NCBI GenBank assembly: GCA_038229695.1 | Contig: JBBROE010000004.1 | Coordinates: 1 to 64,000, forward strand | Reading direction: 5' to 3' | DNA length: 64,000 nucleotides | DNA from: JACMLD01 sp038229695 | Lineage (GTDB): Bacteria; Bacteroidota; Bacteroidia; Chitinophagales; Chitinophagaceae | Shown here: in pieces, positions 26,978 through 35,267 of the stretch | Layout of the letters: each line of letters starts with the position of its first letter | How positions within the stretch are numbered: position 1 is the first letter of the stretch | Position numbers and translations under genes: made by a program | The notes under the pieces: generated by a model | Databases searched by the model: none | What the model was told of the DNA's origin: nothing | What the model saw: the letters and a program-made list of their open reading frames with translations, nothing else

Positions 26978-28328
26978 GATCTTTACAAGTTGAAGGATAC
27001 AGGAATTTACTGTACCAATTCCCGGACGACTTAATTGTTCGCTGAAGGCTAGTGAAGTCTACATGTACCAAACCAAACCTCGGGCGGTACCCTTCCGCCC
27101 ACTCGAAATTATCCAGGAAACTCCAGACAAAAAAACCATCGACGATCACACCCTCCGATTTAGCGCTGAGGACCTGCTGCAGGTGATCTTTGAGGTAGGC
27201 AAGCCGGTTCTTATCCTCCACGAATCCATTCACCAATTCATCCCGAAAGGCCGCCCCGCTTTCGGTGATTACCATGGGCGGTATATTTTCGTACCGTGCG
27301 TATTTCTTAAGCAACAGGTAGATTGAGGGCGGGTAAACTTCCCAGCCCATTTCGGTAAGCGGAACATTGCGGCGGCTGGCATGCACGATCTTTGCCTGTA
27401 GAAACGGCGTAAAGAAATCATAGCGTACCAGCTCACGCGTATAATTCTGGATACCGATAAAGTCCATCGCGAAGGATAACTGCTGTTCATCGCCGTCCCT
27501 CATAAACCGCTCCATACGCCTCAACACGCTGGCATCAGCTGACGGGTAACCGTAACCGAGCAGCGGCTCGATAAACATCCTGTTCAGCAGGGCATCGACA
27601 CGCACCTGTGCCTGCCTGTCGGCTGCTGTGTCCCGGTAAGGCTCTACCAGCGAACAGGAAAATGTGGTACCCGCCTGCAGCGTGCTTTTCCACGACTTTA
27701 TAATCCGCCCTCCGGCCGACTGGCAAAGTGCCGCATGGTGAGCGGAAGCAAGAAAATTATTGAGTCCTTTTTTGCCCGGCGCATGCATTCCCAGGAAATA
27801 ACCGGCACCGGTAAATACCATCGGTTCATTCAGTACCATCCACCGCTGAACCCTATCGCCATATTCCCGGACACAGAAAGCAGTATACTCGCTGAACCAC
27901 CCGATGATATCGCGGTTTACCCACCCTCCTTTTTCCTGGAGCTTTAACGGCAGATCCCAATGGTATAACGTAATCCAGGGCTCGATTCCTGCCTCCAGGC
28001 AACAATCGATCACACGGTGATAGAACTCAACCCCTTTCCGGTTTACCTGGCCGCACCCATCCGGGAAAATCCTGCTCCACGAAATTGAAAACCGGTAGTC
28101 AGGAATATTCATCTGCTTCATGAGCAAAATATCCTCGTAGTAGCGGTGGTAGTGATCGCAGGCAATCCGGCCATGCTCATTCCCGGATATTTTTCTTTTT
28201 CTGTCGGTGAACTCGTCCCAGATGGACAGCCCTTTACCGTCAGCAGCAAACCCGCCTTCAACCTGGTAGGCCGCTGTTGCAACGCCCCAGTGAAAATCAC
28301 GTCCAAAGCTTTCGCGCGTAATGTCCAT
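26931..28328 (-). CDS. GH1 beta-glucosidase
   Basis: A 465-residue retaining glycoside hydrolase of family 1 without a signal peptide, hence cytoplasmic. The family signature FHWGVATAAYQVEG is at residue 13, the acid/base Glu is in VLNEP (E168) and the nucleophile in VITESG (E356), with FVWSFLDNFEWAEGY near the C terminus forming the aglycone/glycone site. Length and motif spacing match active GH1 enzymes. It is likely to hydrolyse beta-glucosides or related disaccharides. It is 2 bp from the glycosyltransferase gene upstream and overlaps the metallophosphoesterase gene downstream, an odd pairing of synthetic and hydrolytic sugar enzymes. Confidence 0.93.
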   Translation of the reverse strand: MDITRESFGRDFHWGVATAAYQVEGGFAADGKGLSIWDEFTDRKRKISGNEHGRIACDHYHRYYEDILLMKQMNIPDYRFSISWSRIFPDGCGQVNRKGVEFYHRVIDCCLEAGIEPWITLYHWDLPLKLQEKGGWVNRDIIGWFSEYTAFCVREYGDRVQRWMVLNEPMVFTGAGYFLGMHAPGKKGLNNFLASAHHAALCQSAGGRIIKSWKSTLQAGTTFSCSLVEPYRDTAADRQAQVRVDALLNRMFIEPLLGYGYPSADASVLRRMERFMRDGDEQQLSFAMDFIGIQNYTRELVRYDFFTPFLQAKIVHASRRNVPLTEMGWEVYPPSIYLLLKKYARYENIPPMVITESGAAFRDELVNGFVEDKNRLAYLKDHLQQVLSAKSEGVIVDGFFVWSFLDNFEWAEGYRPRFGLVHVDFTSLQRTIKSSGNWYSKFLYPSTCKDHAQTTAAYDNQDQNV

Positions 28329-28329
28329 A

Positions 28330-29412
28330 TTACTTGATCAGCTGTCCAATTACATTCTTTAGCGAGATCTCGCGAAGCTTTCCCGACGACGCTATGCGCC
28401 TGCCTGGTAATAGCGGGGTGGCCAGTTCCTGCACTCTTGAGAGCACCGTATCGATAATTTGCTCCGTAATATCAGGATAGTCTACCGGAACGGTGTGCCC
28501 GGAGGCGAGCCAGTCAGCGATTTTTTCGCTGTGCTTTTTCTTCAGGCTTTTTATCACCGGGACGCCCATGCCTTTTAATGCGGCTGCGTTGCAATGCTGT
28601 TCATACTGTCCTTTCATGGGAATCACCAACAGCTTTTTACCCATGAACAGGGCCTCAGCCGGTGTTTCAAAACCGGCGCCGCAAAGTACACCGCTGCAGC
28701 TGGCCATGCTCTGCATAAAAGCTTCGTTCTCGATGGGTGAGATAACGATATTACCGTAACTTTTTATTTTCGTACAATGTTTGGAAAAAACCTGCCACTG
28801 GGTGTTTTTAAAGATCCCCAGCACCTTCACCAGGCGTGCATCTTCATAGGATGGAAGGTATACGGTGTAATGAGACAACCTGCTCACACGCATGTCGCGG
28901 ATTTGTTTCCTGATGACCGGGGTGTAAATCTGGCGGTCGTATGCAACGAAATGAAAACCATAATGAAGCGTCGCAGGTGCATAGTTTTTCAGCACGGATC
29001 GGCCAATGACATCTGCATGTTTCGGTTGCGGGGCGTTTTTATTGAGGACGGCCGACTGGTGACTCAATGCTACACAGGGTTTGTTCTTCCGGTAACATGC
29101 CCAGGCTGACACCGGTTCAAAGTCGCTAATTACCAAATCGTAGGCCTCCACAGGAAGCTGGTTGATTTCCTTGTACAGCCTTTTCAACCGTGCTTTTCTG
29201 TACGTTTTAACGAGATCGACCCCACCTTTTTTTCCGAAAATAAATCCTAGTCCTTTGTAGCGGTAAAGAATCTCGTAGGGCAGCTGTACATCGGCCTGTT
29301 CACCACTGATAAGGATATCAACATCGGCCTTCGCTTGCAAAAGCGGAATAATATCCCTGGCGCGGCTGAGGTGGCCGTTGCCGGTACCCTGGATGGCATA
29401 CAGAATTTTCAT
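28330..29412 (-). CDS. MJ1255-type glycosyltransferase
   Basis: A 360-residue GT-B-like protein related to the MJ1255/VC2487 family and distantly to MurG/GT28. The N terminus MKILYAIQGTGNGHLSRA has the Gly-rich acceptor-side loop with G-x-G-H. The C-terminal part has GVLCGAGFETPAEALFMGKKLLVIPMKGQYEQHCNA, matching the nucleotide-sugar site of GT28 relatives. It overlaps the upstream LpxH-like gene by 4 bp and precedes the GH1 gene by 1-2 bp. It probably glycosylates a lipid or a small membrane-associated acceptor; donor and acceptor are unknown. Confidence 0.85.
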   Translation of the reverse strand: MKILYAIQGTGNGHLSRARDIIPLLQAKADVDILISGEQADVQLPYEILYRYKGLGFIFGKKGGVDLVKTYRKARLKRLYKEINQLPVEAYDLVISDFEPVSAWACYRKNKPCVALSHQSAVLNKNAPQPKHADVIGRSVLKNYAPATLHYGFHFVAYDRQIYTPVIRKQIRDMRVSRLSHYTVYLPSYEDARLVKVLGIFKNTQWQVFSKHCTKIKSYGNIVISPIENEAFMQSMASCSGVLCGAGFETPAEALFMGKKLLVIPMKGQYEQHCNAAALKGMGVPVIKSLKKKHSEKIADWLASGHTVPVDYPDITEQIIDTVLSRVQELATPLLPGRRIASSGKLREISLKNVIGQLIK

Positions 29413-30269
29413 GGTTTCATCAGGTTGAATTCCTGCAACAGGCTGTCAAACAACCGTCGCTGATCGAGGTCTGGTTCATTTTCTGTAACCAGGTCAGCAG
29501 GGTTTGCACTGAAATCGTTTTTATTGTAATGGTACAGTTCCCACTCGCCGGTATGGTATTCGAGGGCGGTGAGGTTCTCAATCCAGTCCCCGGAATTCAG
29601 GTAAAGAATACTACCCTTTTCATTGCTGATTTTTTTTATTTCCGGCTGGTGGATATGCCCGCAAACTACGTAATCATATTTGTTGCTGATACCAATTTCA
29701 GCTGCGGTTACTTCAAAATCGTTTATAAATTTTACCGCACTCTTCACACTGTTTTTAATTTTTTTTGAGAACGATAGTTTCCCTTTCCGAAGAATCTTTT
29801 CGGAGAGGAAGTTGGCCATACGGTTAATGAGGATGAGGGTGTCATAGCCGATAGCTCCTGCCCTGGCCAGCCATTTGGCGTGCTGCATGGTAACGTCAAA
29901 AACATCCCCGTGAAAAATCCAGGCCCGCTGTCCTTCCGGCGTTTCCAGCACCATTTTATTAAGTACCTGCAGGGAACCGATTTTCAGTCCGGCAAATTTA
30001 CGCAGGAGCTCATCGTGATTACCGGTAATGTAGTAGGTTTTGGTACCCTTGGCAATCCACCCCATGAGGTGGCGGATAACTTTGATATGACTTTTGGGGA
30101 AATAATTTTTACTGAATTGCCAGATGTCGATGATGTCTCCGTTGAGCACGACCACCTTTGGCTTGACGCTGCTGAGGTATTGGAATAATTCTTTGGCGTG
30201 GCAACCGTACGTACCCAGGTGTATATCGGATAACACCAGGATATCGATTTTTCGTTTTCCTTTCTTCAT
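29409..30269 (-). CDS. LpxH-like UDP-diacylglucosamine diphosphatase family
   Basis: A 286-residue metallophosphoesterase with LSDIHLG (D15, H17), NGDIIDIW (D45), TGNHDELLR (N84-D86), IFHGDVFD (H120) and CGHIHQPE near residue 205, i.e. the LpxH/YbbF-type set of metal ligands. Bacteroidota carry several such proteins, and this one is longer than E. coli LpxH (240). It may act in lipid A precursor cleavage or in a related glycolipid pathway. It heads the four-gene run and its ATGA overlap with the glycosyltransferase suggests a shared pathway in lipid-linked sugar metabolism. Confidence 0.87.
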   Translation of the reverse strand: MKKGKRKIDILVLSDIHLGTYGCHAKELFQYLSSVKPKVVVLNGDIIDIWQFSKNYFPKSHIKVIRHLMGWIAKGTKTYYITGNHDELLRKFAGLKIGSLQVLNKMVLETPEGQRAWIFHGDVFDVTMQHAKWLARAGAIGYDTLILINRMANFLSEKILRKGKLSFSKKIKNSVKSAVKFINDFEVTAAEIGISNKYDYVVCGHIHQPEIKKISNEKGSILYLNSGDWIENLTALEYHTGEWELYHYNKNDFSANPADLVTENEPDLDQRRLFDSLLQEFNLMKP

Positions 30270-30811
30270 GCGCCGTAATGCCTGAATGAGGAAAAGATGC
30301 CGGTAAGCTTAAACAGGAACAGCCTTGAAAAAGCATCGGCAAGAGAATCATTCATTGAATTCCATAGTTTCAGCATATACAAAAGTGACCATTCCATGTT
30401 ACCTTATCATTAAACCAGGGTTACCGAAACGTTAGGTAATATGGGGTAAGGCATTTAGTTACCCCTTTCCAGGCTGGCGAAACCGGTTTTTTAAAGGGGC
30501 AGAAGACGATATGCCGCTCGTAAAAATCACATCCACGCGTAAAAGTAATTATCATTGCCGTCACCGTTTCCTTGTTGAACGGCATTGTGTAAAAAAGTTT
30601 CTTTCACGTCGGGAGGCAAGACCGGGCTAATAGTACAACAGTGTGTATAACTTAAATAATTAAGGAGGTTAATTCACGATTGTTAACTTTGAAAATACCA
30701 GGCGGATGTGTGTTTTGACCAGCCGGGAAGCCTGCGGAGGCAATCATACAGGTCATGAAATCATCCCTTTTTTTCTGGTAAACATTTAATCAATTAGAAC
30801 AGCGTATACGC
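30270..30811. other. Intergenic between divergent transcription units
   Basis: 542 bp between the LpxH-like operon (minus) and the GH53 gene (plus). A weak TTTG(19 nt)TGTTTTG pair at 30688-30717 resembles the Bacteroidota -33/-7 promoter about 95 bp before the GH53 start; the match to TAnnTTTG is poor. No gene is supported. Confidence 0.35.
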
Positions 30812-31843
30812 ATGAAAAAAATATTACTTATCCTTCTGATGACGGCATGGGCCAATGCCTGTAAAAAAGACGCTGCAAACGGCGCTCCTGTCCCTCCCAC
30901 CGCAACCACGCTCTCCAGCTTCGTCAAAGGGGCGGATGTAAGCTGGATCACGCAAATGGAAGCCTCGGCGGTGAAATTTTATAACGGTAATGGTGCAGCG
31001 CAGGAAGGGATTGCGTTATTGAAAGCCAGCGGAATCAACACAATAAGGCTGAGGGTTTGGGTAAACCCCTCGCCTGCCTGGAATGATGCAAATGATGTGC
31101 TGGCGAAGGCGCTGAGGGCAAAAAATCTCGGGTTGCGCATCCTGATCGATTTCCACTACAGCGATTCCTGGGCTGACCCGGGGAAACAAACCAAACCGGC
31201 AGCCTGGTCCACGCAGGATGTGGAAGGACTGATCGCATCGGTGAGCAGCCATACCGCCACCGTTCTTACGCTCCTGAAAAATAACAACATCATTCCCGAA
31301 TGGGTACAGGCCGGCAACGAAACCAACGACGGGATGCTTTGGCCGGAAGGACGGGCCTCCACGAATATGAACAACTTTGCCCGGCTGATCAATGCTTCCT
31401 ATGATGCCGTCAAATCAGTGTTCCCTTCCGCAAAAGTGATCGTGCACATTTCCAACGGCTATAATAATTCCCTTTTCCGCTGGATGTTCGACGGCATGGT
31501 ACAACAGGGTGCCCGGTTCGATGTCATTGGTATGTCGCTGTATCCCAGCGCCACGAACTGGCCTTCCTATACGGCCCAGTGCCTGGCCAATATGAACGAT
31601 ATGGTGGCCCGGTACAATAAAGAAGTGATGATAGTGGAAGCAGGCATGCCCTGGGACAATGCTGCCGCCGCTCACGCTTTCCTGGTGGACCTGATTACGA
31701 AAACTAAATCAGTGAGCGGAAGTAAAGGACTGGGCGTGTTATACTGGGAACCGGAGGCCTATAATAACTGGCAGGGTTATGCGCTGGGGGCATTTGACAA
31801 TTCCGGAAAACCGACGCTGGCGATGTCAGCCTTTAGCGATTAA
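30812..31843 (+). CDS. GH53 arabinogalactan endo-beta-1,4-galactanase lipoprotein
   Basis: Retaining endo-galactanase for beta-1,4-galactan side chains of pectin. The 343 residues begin with a lipoprotein signal (TAWANAC, Cys17), so it is a membrane-anchored, probably surface or periplasmic enzyme. The GH53 barrel includes KGADVSWITQME, INTIRLRVWVNPS, LIDFHYSDSWADPGKQ, the acid/base Glu in VQAGNETNDGMLWPEG (E170) and the nucleophile in VMIVEAG (E276). Length is standard for a single catalytic domain with no carbohydrate-binding module. It stands alone on the plus strand and no galactan-specific SusCD pair is adjacent. Confidence 0.94.
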   Translation: MKKILLILLMTAWANACKKDAANGAPVPPTATTLSSFVKGADVSWITQMEASAVKFYNGNGAAQEGIALLKASGINTIRLRVWVNPSPAWNDANDVLAKALRAKNLGLRILIDFHYSDSWADPGKQTKPAAWSTQDVEGLIASVSSHTATVLTLLKNNNIIPEWVQAGNETNDGMLWPEGRASTNMNNFARLINASYDAVKSVFPSAKVIVHISNGYNNSLFRWMFDGMVQQGARFDVIGMSLYPSATNWPSYTAQCLANMNDMVARYNKEVMIVEAGMPWDNAAAAHAFLVDLITKTKSVSGSKGLGVLYWEPEAYNNWQGYALGAFDNSGKPTLAMSAFSD

Positions 31844-32236
31844 CCGCTTTTATACAAACGCCGCCTGCCGGGAGCCCCGGGACAGCCGCTCCTTTCTTTG
31901 TTCAAAACAGCAGTTTTAGCCCGCCGCGCTGAGACGGTTTTGATATTTTCTCCTTCCTGTCCCGTCCCCTTTTTTGTTACCCGCGGTCACTACTACTCCG
32001 TTAGTGTCCGAAAAAGAAAAGGATCCGCTTGAGGCCGCTAAGCCCATACTGCGAGAGCTGTTTGGAAGAAACCCCGACAAAAATGGGGCGACTGCCGCAT
32101 CTTGTGACCGGCACAATTGGCCGGAAATACAACCTGCAAACTGTGAAGAAGTCAGCGACGCGCGTAAAGGAATCAGATCAACCGGAAAAAATCGGGAAAA
32201 AGCAAGCGTTGAGGATTGACACACTGCCATTTGGGG
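31844..32236. other. Intergenic between convergent genes
   Basis: 393 bp between the ends of the GH53 gene and the haloperoxidase gene. A GC-rich inverted element (CCGGGAGCCCCGGG) follows the GH53 stop but lacks a T run. Short overlapping frames here are unrecognised and unsupported. Confidence 0.4.
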
Positions 32237-33595
32237 TTACTGGTATTTAACTTTACCCGCGACCAGCAGGCCTACTTCCCTTCCTGCACGGGCACCTTCA
32301 TTGACACTCACCTTATAATGTATTCCGCCATAGAACCGGCTGATGGAGGCTTCGTCAGCAGCCGCTACAAAAGAATCGAAATGTCGCTGCATGCCGATGT
32401 AATGAAGATCGCTGGTATCCTGGAAGGCAAAATGATCCCCATATAAAGCGCTGAGTACCGTTGCAGCTGCACGCGTAATGGTACTGTGCCCGCTGGTATA
32501 TTCAGGAAACGGCGGTGTTTGCAAAAAGGACGTCCAGCCATTGTCAAGCTGCTGGTTGATAACCGTTATAGGCCTGATGTAATTCGTTTTGTATTTTACA
32601 TCCCAGCACGAAATAAAAGCATCATACAACGACACGGCCGTGAGTGCATAAGTTGCAGCAGTCTTCACCGCATCGGCCTTGTCCATCTTTGCTGCGATGG
32701 CAGCAATCCCCATCCAGTGGCCGCCGGGCGTTATCTTTTTATTGCCCAGCATCATGTGTCCTGAATGCTCGATGACAAACGGGTTATCATCCCAGTACCG
32801 CGCAATGGTCTGCTGTTCGGGTGTAAGACTGCGACTGGTATCATACACTTCTCTCACGGCCCGGAAGAAGGTACTGGTACTGTCTGTACTGAACGGCGGT
32901 GGCGGCGGTGCCATGAACTGCGAGGCTGAATCCATGACCAGCGGCTTCATGGTGTTCCAGCACCACTCTACCCCATCCTGGTAATCCGGGGGAGTAGGTC
33001 GCCATTTACCCGCTTCTTCACTGCCGAGATGTTTGGGTTTACCCCGCGAAGCCAGGTAACCATCGGTCTTCGCGCGGGCCAGCACCACGTTGGCAACGGC
33101 TTCGCCAAAGGCCAGCGACTGATTATATACTGTTTCATCCAGGTTATCGCGGTAGCGCTCGTAAGTCGACGTTTCATAGCTCTTCAGCGAATCGACTGAA
33201 AAGACTTTTACATTTCTGACTACTGTGAAAAACGCCTTGGTGGCGGCAAGGGCGAAATTATAGTTCTTCCCTTTTTCCGGTTGGGGCATTTTTCCAAAGC
33301 CATGCAGCTGGGCGGTTATCGATAACGCATTTTTTTTATTGAAGCGTATGGCCTCGTAAGCGGCGAGTGAAGAATAGGCATAGATCCGGCTTGCTACAGG
33401 CGGCGTAAAGACATCATAAATGATGACTTGAGTAAGCATGTCTTCATTTTGGTGCAGCACGGCAGCTGCATCCGGGAGCGTTTTTTTTCCATGGCACCCC
33501 GCAAGCAGGACACACCACAGCAAACAGTTGGTACTGATTCTTACAATACGCGATACCCTATCCTTTTTTACTAACAATTTATTTCTTTCCCCCAT
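32237..33595 (-). CDS. Vanadium-dependent haloperoxidase/PAP2-type lipoprotein
   Basis: A 452-residue exported protein of the vanadium haloperoxidase/PAP2 superfamily with a lipoprotein signal (LLAGC, Cys34). The three phosphate/vanadate-binding motifs are present: K334-x6-R341-P342 (KYKTNYIRP), the TSGH element with S368-G369-H370, and SRFYGGIH with R420 and H426. This leaves open either vanadate-dependent halide oxidation or acid phosphatase activity. The gene is last in the SusC/SusD/FG-GAP locus, and its start overlaps the end of the haem-containing FG-GAP gene by 17 bp, so it is translationally tied to it. Bacteroidota loci with this pairing recur, but their substrate is not known to me. 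Confidence 0.9.
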   Translation of the reverse strand: MGERNKLLVKKDRVSRIVRISTNCLLWCVLLAGCHGKKTLPDAAAVLHQNEDMLTQVIIYDVFTPPVASRIYAYSSLAAYEAIRFNKKNALSITAQLHGFGKMPQPEKGKNYNFALAATKAFFTVVRNVKVFSVDSLKSYETSTYERYRDNLDETVYNQSLAFGEAVANVVLARAKTDGYLASRGKPKHLGSEEAGKWRPTPPDYQDGVEWCWNTMKPLVMDSASQFMAPPPPPFSTDSTSTFFRAVREVYDTSRSLTPEQQTIARYWDDNPFVIEHSGHMMLGNKKITPGGHWMGIAAIAAKMDKADAVKTAATYALTAVSLYDAFISCWDVKYKTNYIRPITVINQQLDNGWTSFLQTPPFPEYTSGHSTITRAAATVLSALYGDHFAFQDTSDLHYIGMQRHFDSFVAAADEASISRFYGGIHYKVSVNEGARAGREVGLLVAGKVKYQ

Positions 33596-35156
33596 TTTTC
33601 AAAACTATATAAGGCGGTCCGTTTTTCCAGTTGGCAGCCCCTTTCAGAAACGCTGGCGCAATGGAGAAATTGCCCAGTACCAAGTCAGTCCTGCCATCCC
33701 CATCTACGTCCCCGGCATCCATGGTAAGCCACCTGCCCTGGTCCGTTCCCGGAACGGAATAAGGCTGGAAATCCAAGTTACCCTTATTTTCGAGATAGAT
33801 AAATGTTTCATCGGGATGATTGGTATAATCGGCAAAAAAAGAAATGGCCGCAATGTCCAGGTCGCCATCCCCGTCGAAATCCCTTGCCATCGCTTTAAAG
33901 GCCCCGTACATGGGGAAGAAATACGACTGCTTAAAATGATTGGTCTTATCATTCAGGTAAATATAGACACCGTGGTAGGGCTTCAACACCGGCGAATAAT
34001 CCGCGTTGTCGCCGCAGGTATAGAGAATATCAGGATACCCGTCCTTATTAAAATCGGCAAACTCGAAATAGGAAGACCCGGCTATAGACTGGAACCGCAG
34101 GATCGTTTCTGTCCTGAAGGTACCATTCCCCTGGTTGGTGAATAAAAATATGCCTTCATCTCCCTGGGTGAACAAAGCCCACACATCGGGCAGGCCGTCA
34201 TGGTTCACATCGCTGATATAGGCCTTTATCGGGCCAGCTACGCCGCGGATGACGTGCCGTTCAAAATGACCATCGCCTTTATTTTCTAACCAGGATAGTG
34301 CTCCTGCGAGGTTACCAAACTCACATACCAGGTAATCCATTTTTCCGTCGCGGTTAAAATCTGCCGCAGTTACCTGTACCGGGCGCTCAAGACCATTGAT
34401 CCGCAGGCTGCTGTCCAATTCCATTTTACCCAGGGCATTGAACCCGATAGTCCCGATGGTTCCATATTTCCCATTGTTGGGATTGATGAGACCGATATTG
34501 CAGGCCACCAGTTTGCCCGGCTGGTGATCCAGGTCTACCACCGTGCCCGCGACAGAAAACGAGTCCAGCACCGCTCCGCCCGCCGATAACATAATAAGCT
34601 GCTTTGACTTCATATCTGAAATCACCACCTGCCTCTTTGCGGCAAGCGTATCAACCTGCACAAAACAGGTGGTGGGCAGGGGCTCCTTAAAAATTGCCGG
34701 CACCACGGTAAACATGGAAAGCCCGGATTTAACAGCCGTTTTCCTGTCCTGCCCCGGTAACGAATCTGGGGAGAGCGACGTATAATAATCGATTATGTAT
34801 TGCCAGTTTTGCGTACCCAGCATCGGCTTGGACGGGTAATAGTTTTTATCAACATTGGGATCATTCCGGCTGTTGGGATAATGGATAAAGCCGTAATCGA
34901 AGATGCCCAGTCTTGGCCCCATACCGGGAAGCACCCCGGTCTCCCAATGTTTGGCATCCAGCAATGAAGGATCGGGTAAGAGGTGGCACGACTGGCAATA
35001 ATCGGCAGCCAGCTGTTTTCCTTTTTTAATATTTTCATCAGGAACATTCCGGTGAGATGCATTTTTTTCATAGTGTGTACAGGAGCATGCACCTGCAGCT
35101 ACTGTTCCCGCGATTGAATAAATAAGTAACCTTTTGATGGTGCCATGAACTGCCAT
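33579..35156 (-). CDS. FG-GAP/VCBS lipoprotein with c-type haem motif
   Basis: A 525-residue exported lipoprotein (AGACS, Cys24). Residues about 42-75 form a minimal cytochrome c-like segment with CQSCH (C54, C57, H58) and a following L-P-D-P stretch, expected to carry a covalently bound haem. The rest is a beta-propeller of FG-GAP/VCBS blades with repeated D-x-N-x-D-G-x-x-D calcium loops (DFNRDGKMD, DVNHDGLPD, DFNKDGYPD, DFDGDGDLD, DVDGDGRTD). It sits between the giant ASPIC/UnbV protein and the haloperoxidase. Electron transfer or surface redox sensing is inferred only from the haem motif. Confidence 0.88.
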   Translation of the reverse strand: MAVHGTIKRLLIYSIAGTVAAGACSCTHYEKNASHRNVPDENIKKGKQLAADYCQSCHLLPDPSLLDAKHWETGVLPGMGPRLGIFDYGFIHYPNSRNDPNVDKNYYPSKPMLGTQNWQYIIDYYTSLSPDSLPGQDRKTAVKSGLSMFTVVPAIFKEPLPTTCFVQVDTLAAKRQVVISDMKSKQLIMLSAGGAVLDSFSVAGTVVDLDHQPGKLVACNIGLINPNNGKYGTIGTIGFNALGKMELDSSLRINGLERPVQVTAADFNRDGKMDYLVCEFGNLAGALSWLENKGDGHFERHVIRGVAGPIKAYISDVNHDGLPDVWALFTQGDEGIFLFTNQGNGTFRTETILRFQSIAGSSYFEFADFNKDGYPDILYTCGDNADYSPVLKPYHGVYIYLNDKTNHFKQSYFFPMYGAFKAMARDFDGDGDLDIAAISFFADYTNHPDETFIYLENKGNLDFQPYSVPGTDQGRWLTMDAGDVDGDGRTDLVLGNFSIAPAFLKGAANWKNGPPYIVLKNGGKK

Positions 35157-35267
35157 AAATAGTTTTTACCTGCTGTTTATATTCCTGTCCTGATTGTTTG
35201 ATTACTGCCCTTTTTGGCCTACCCTGCAAACATGCCAAACACACATTTTGTTGTGCGGGTTCGCTGA

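Noticed and set aside
33438..34145. A 235-codon plus-strand frame opposite the FG-GAP/haem gene
   Set aside because: Mirror frame produced by the repetitive GAT-rich FG-GAP coding; the minus-strand gene has clear motifs.
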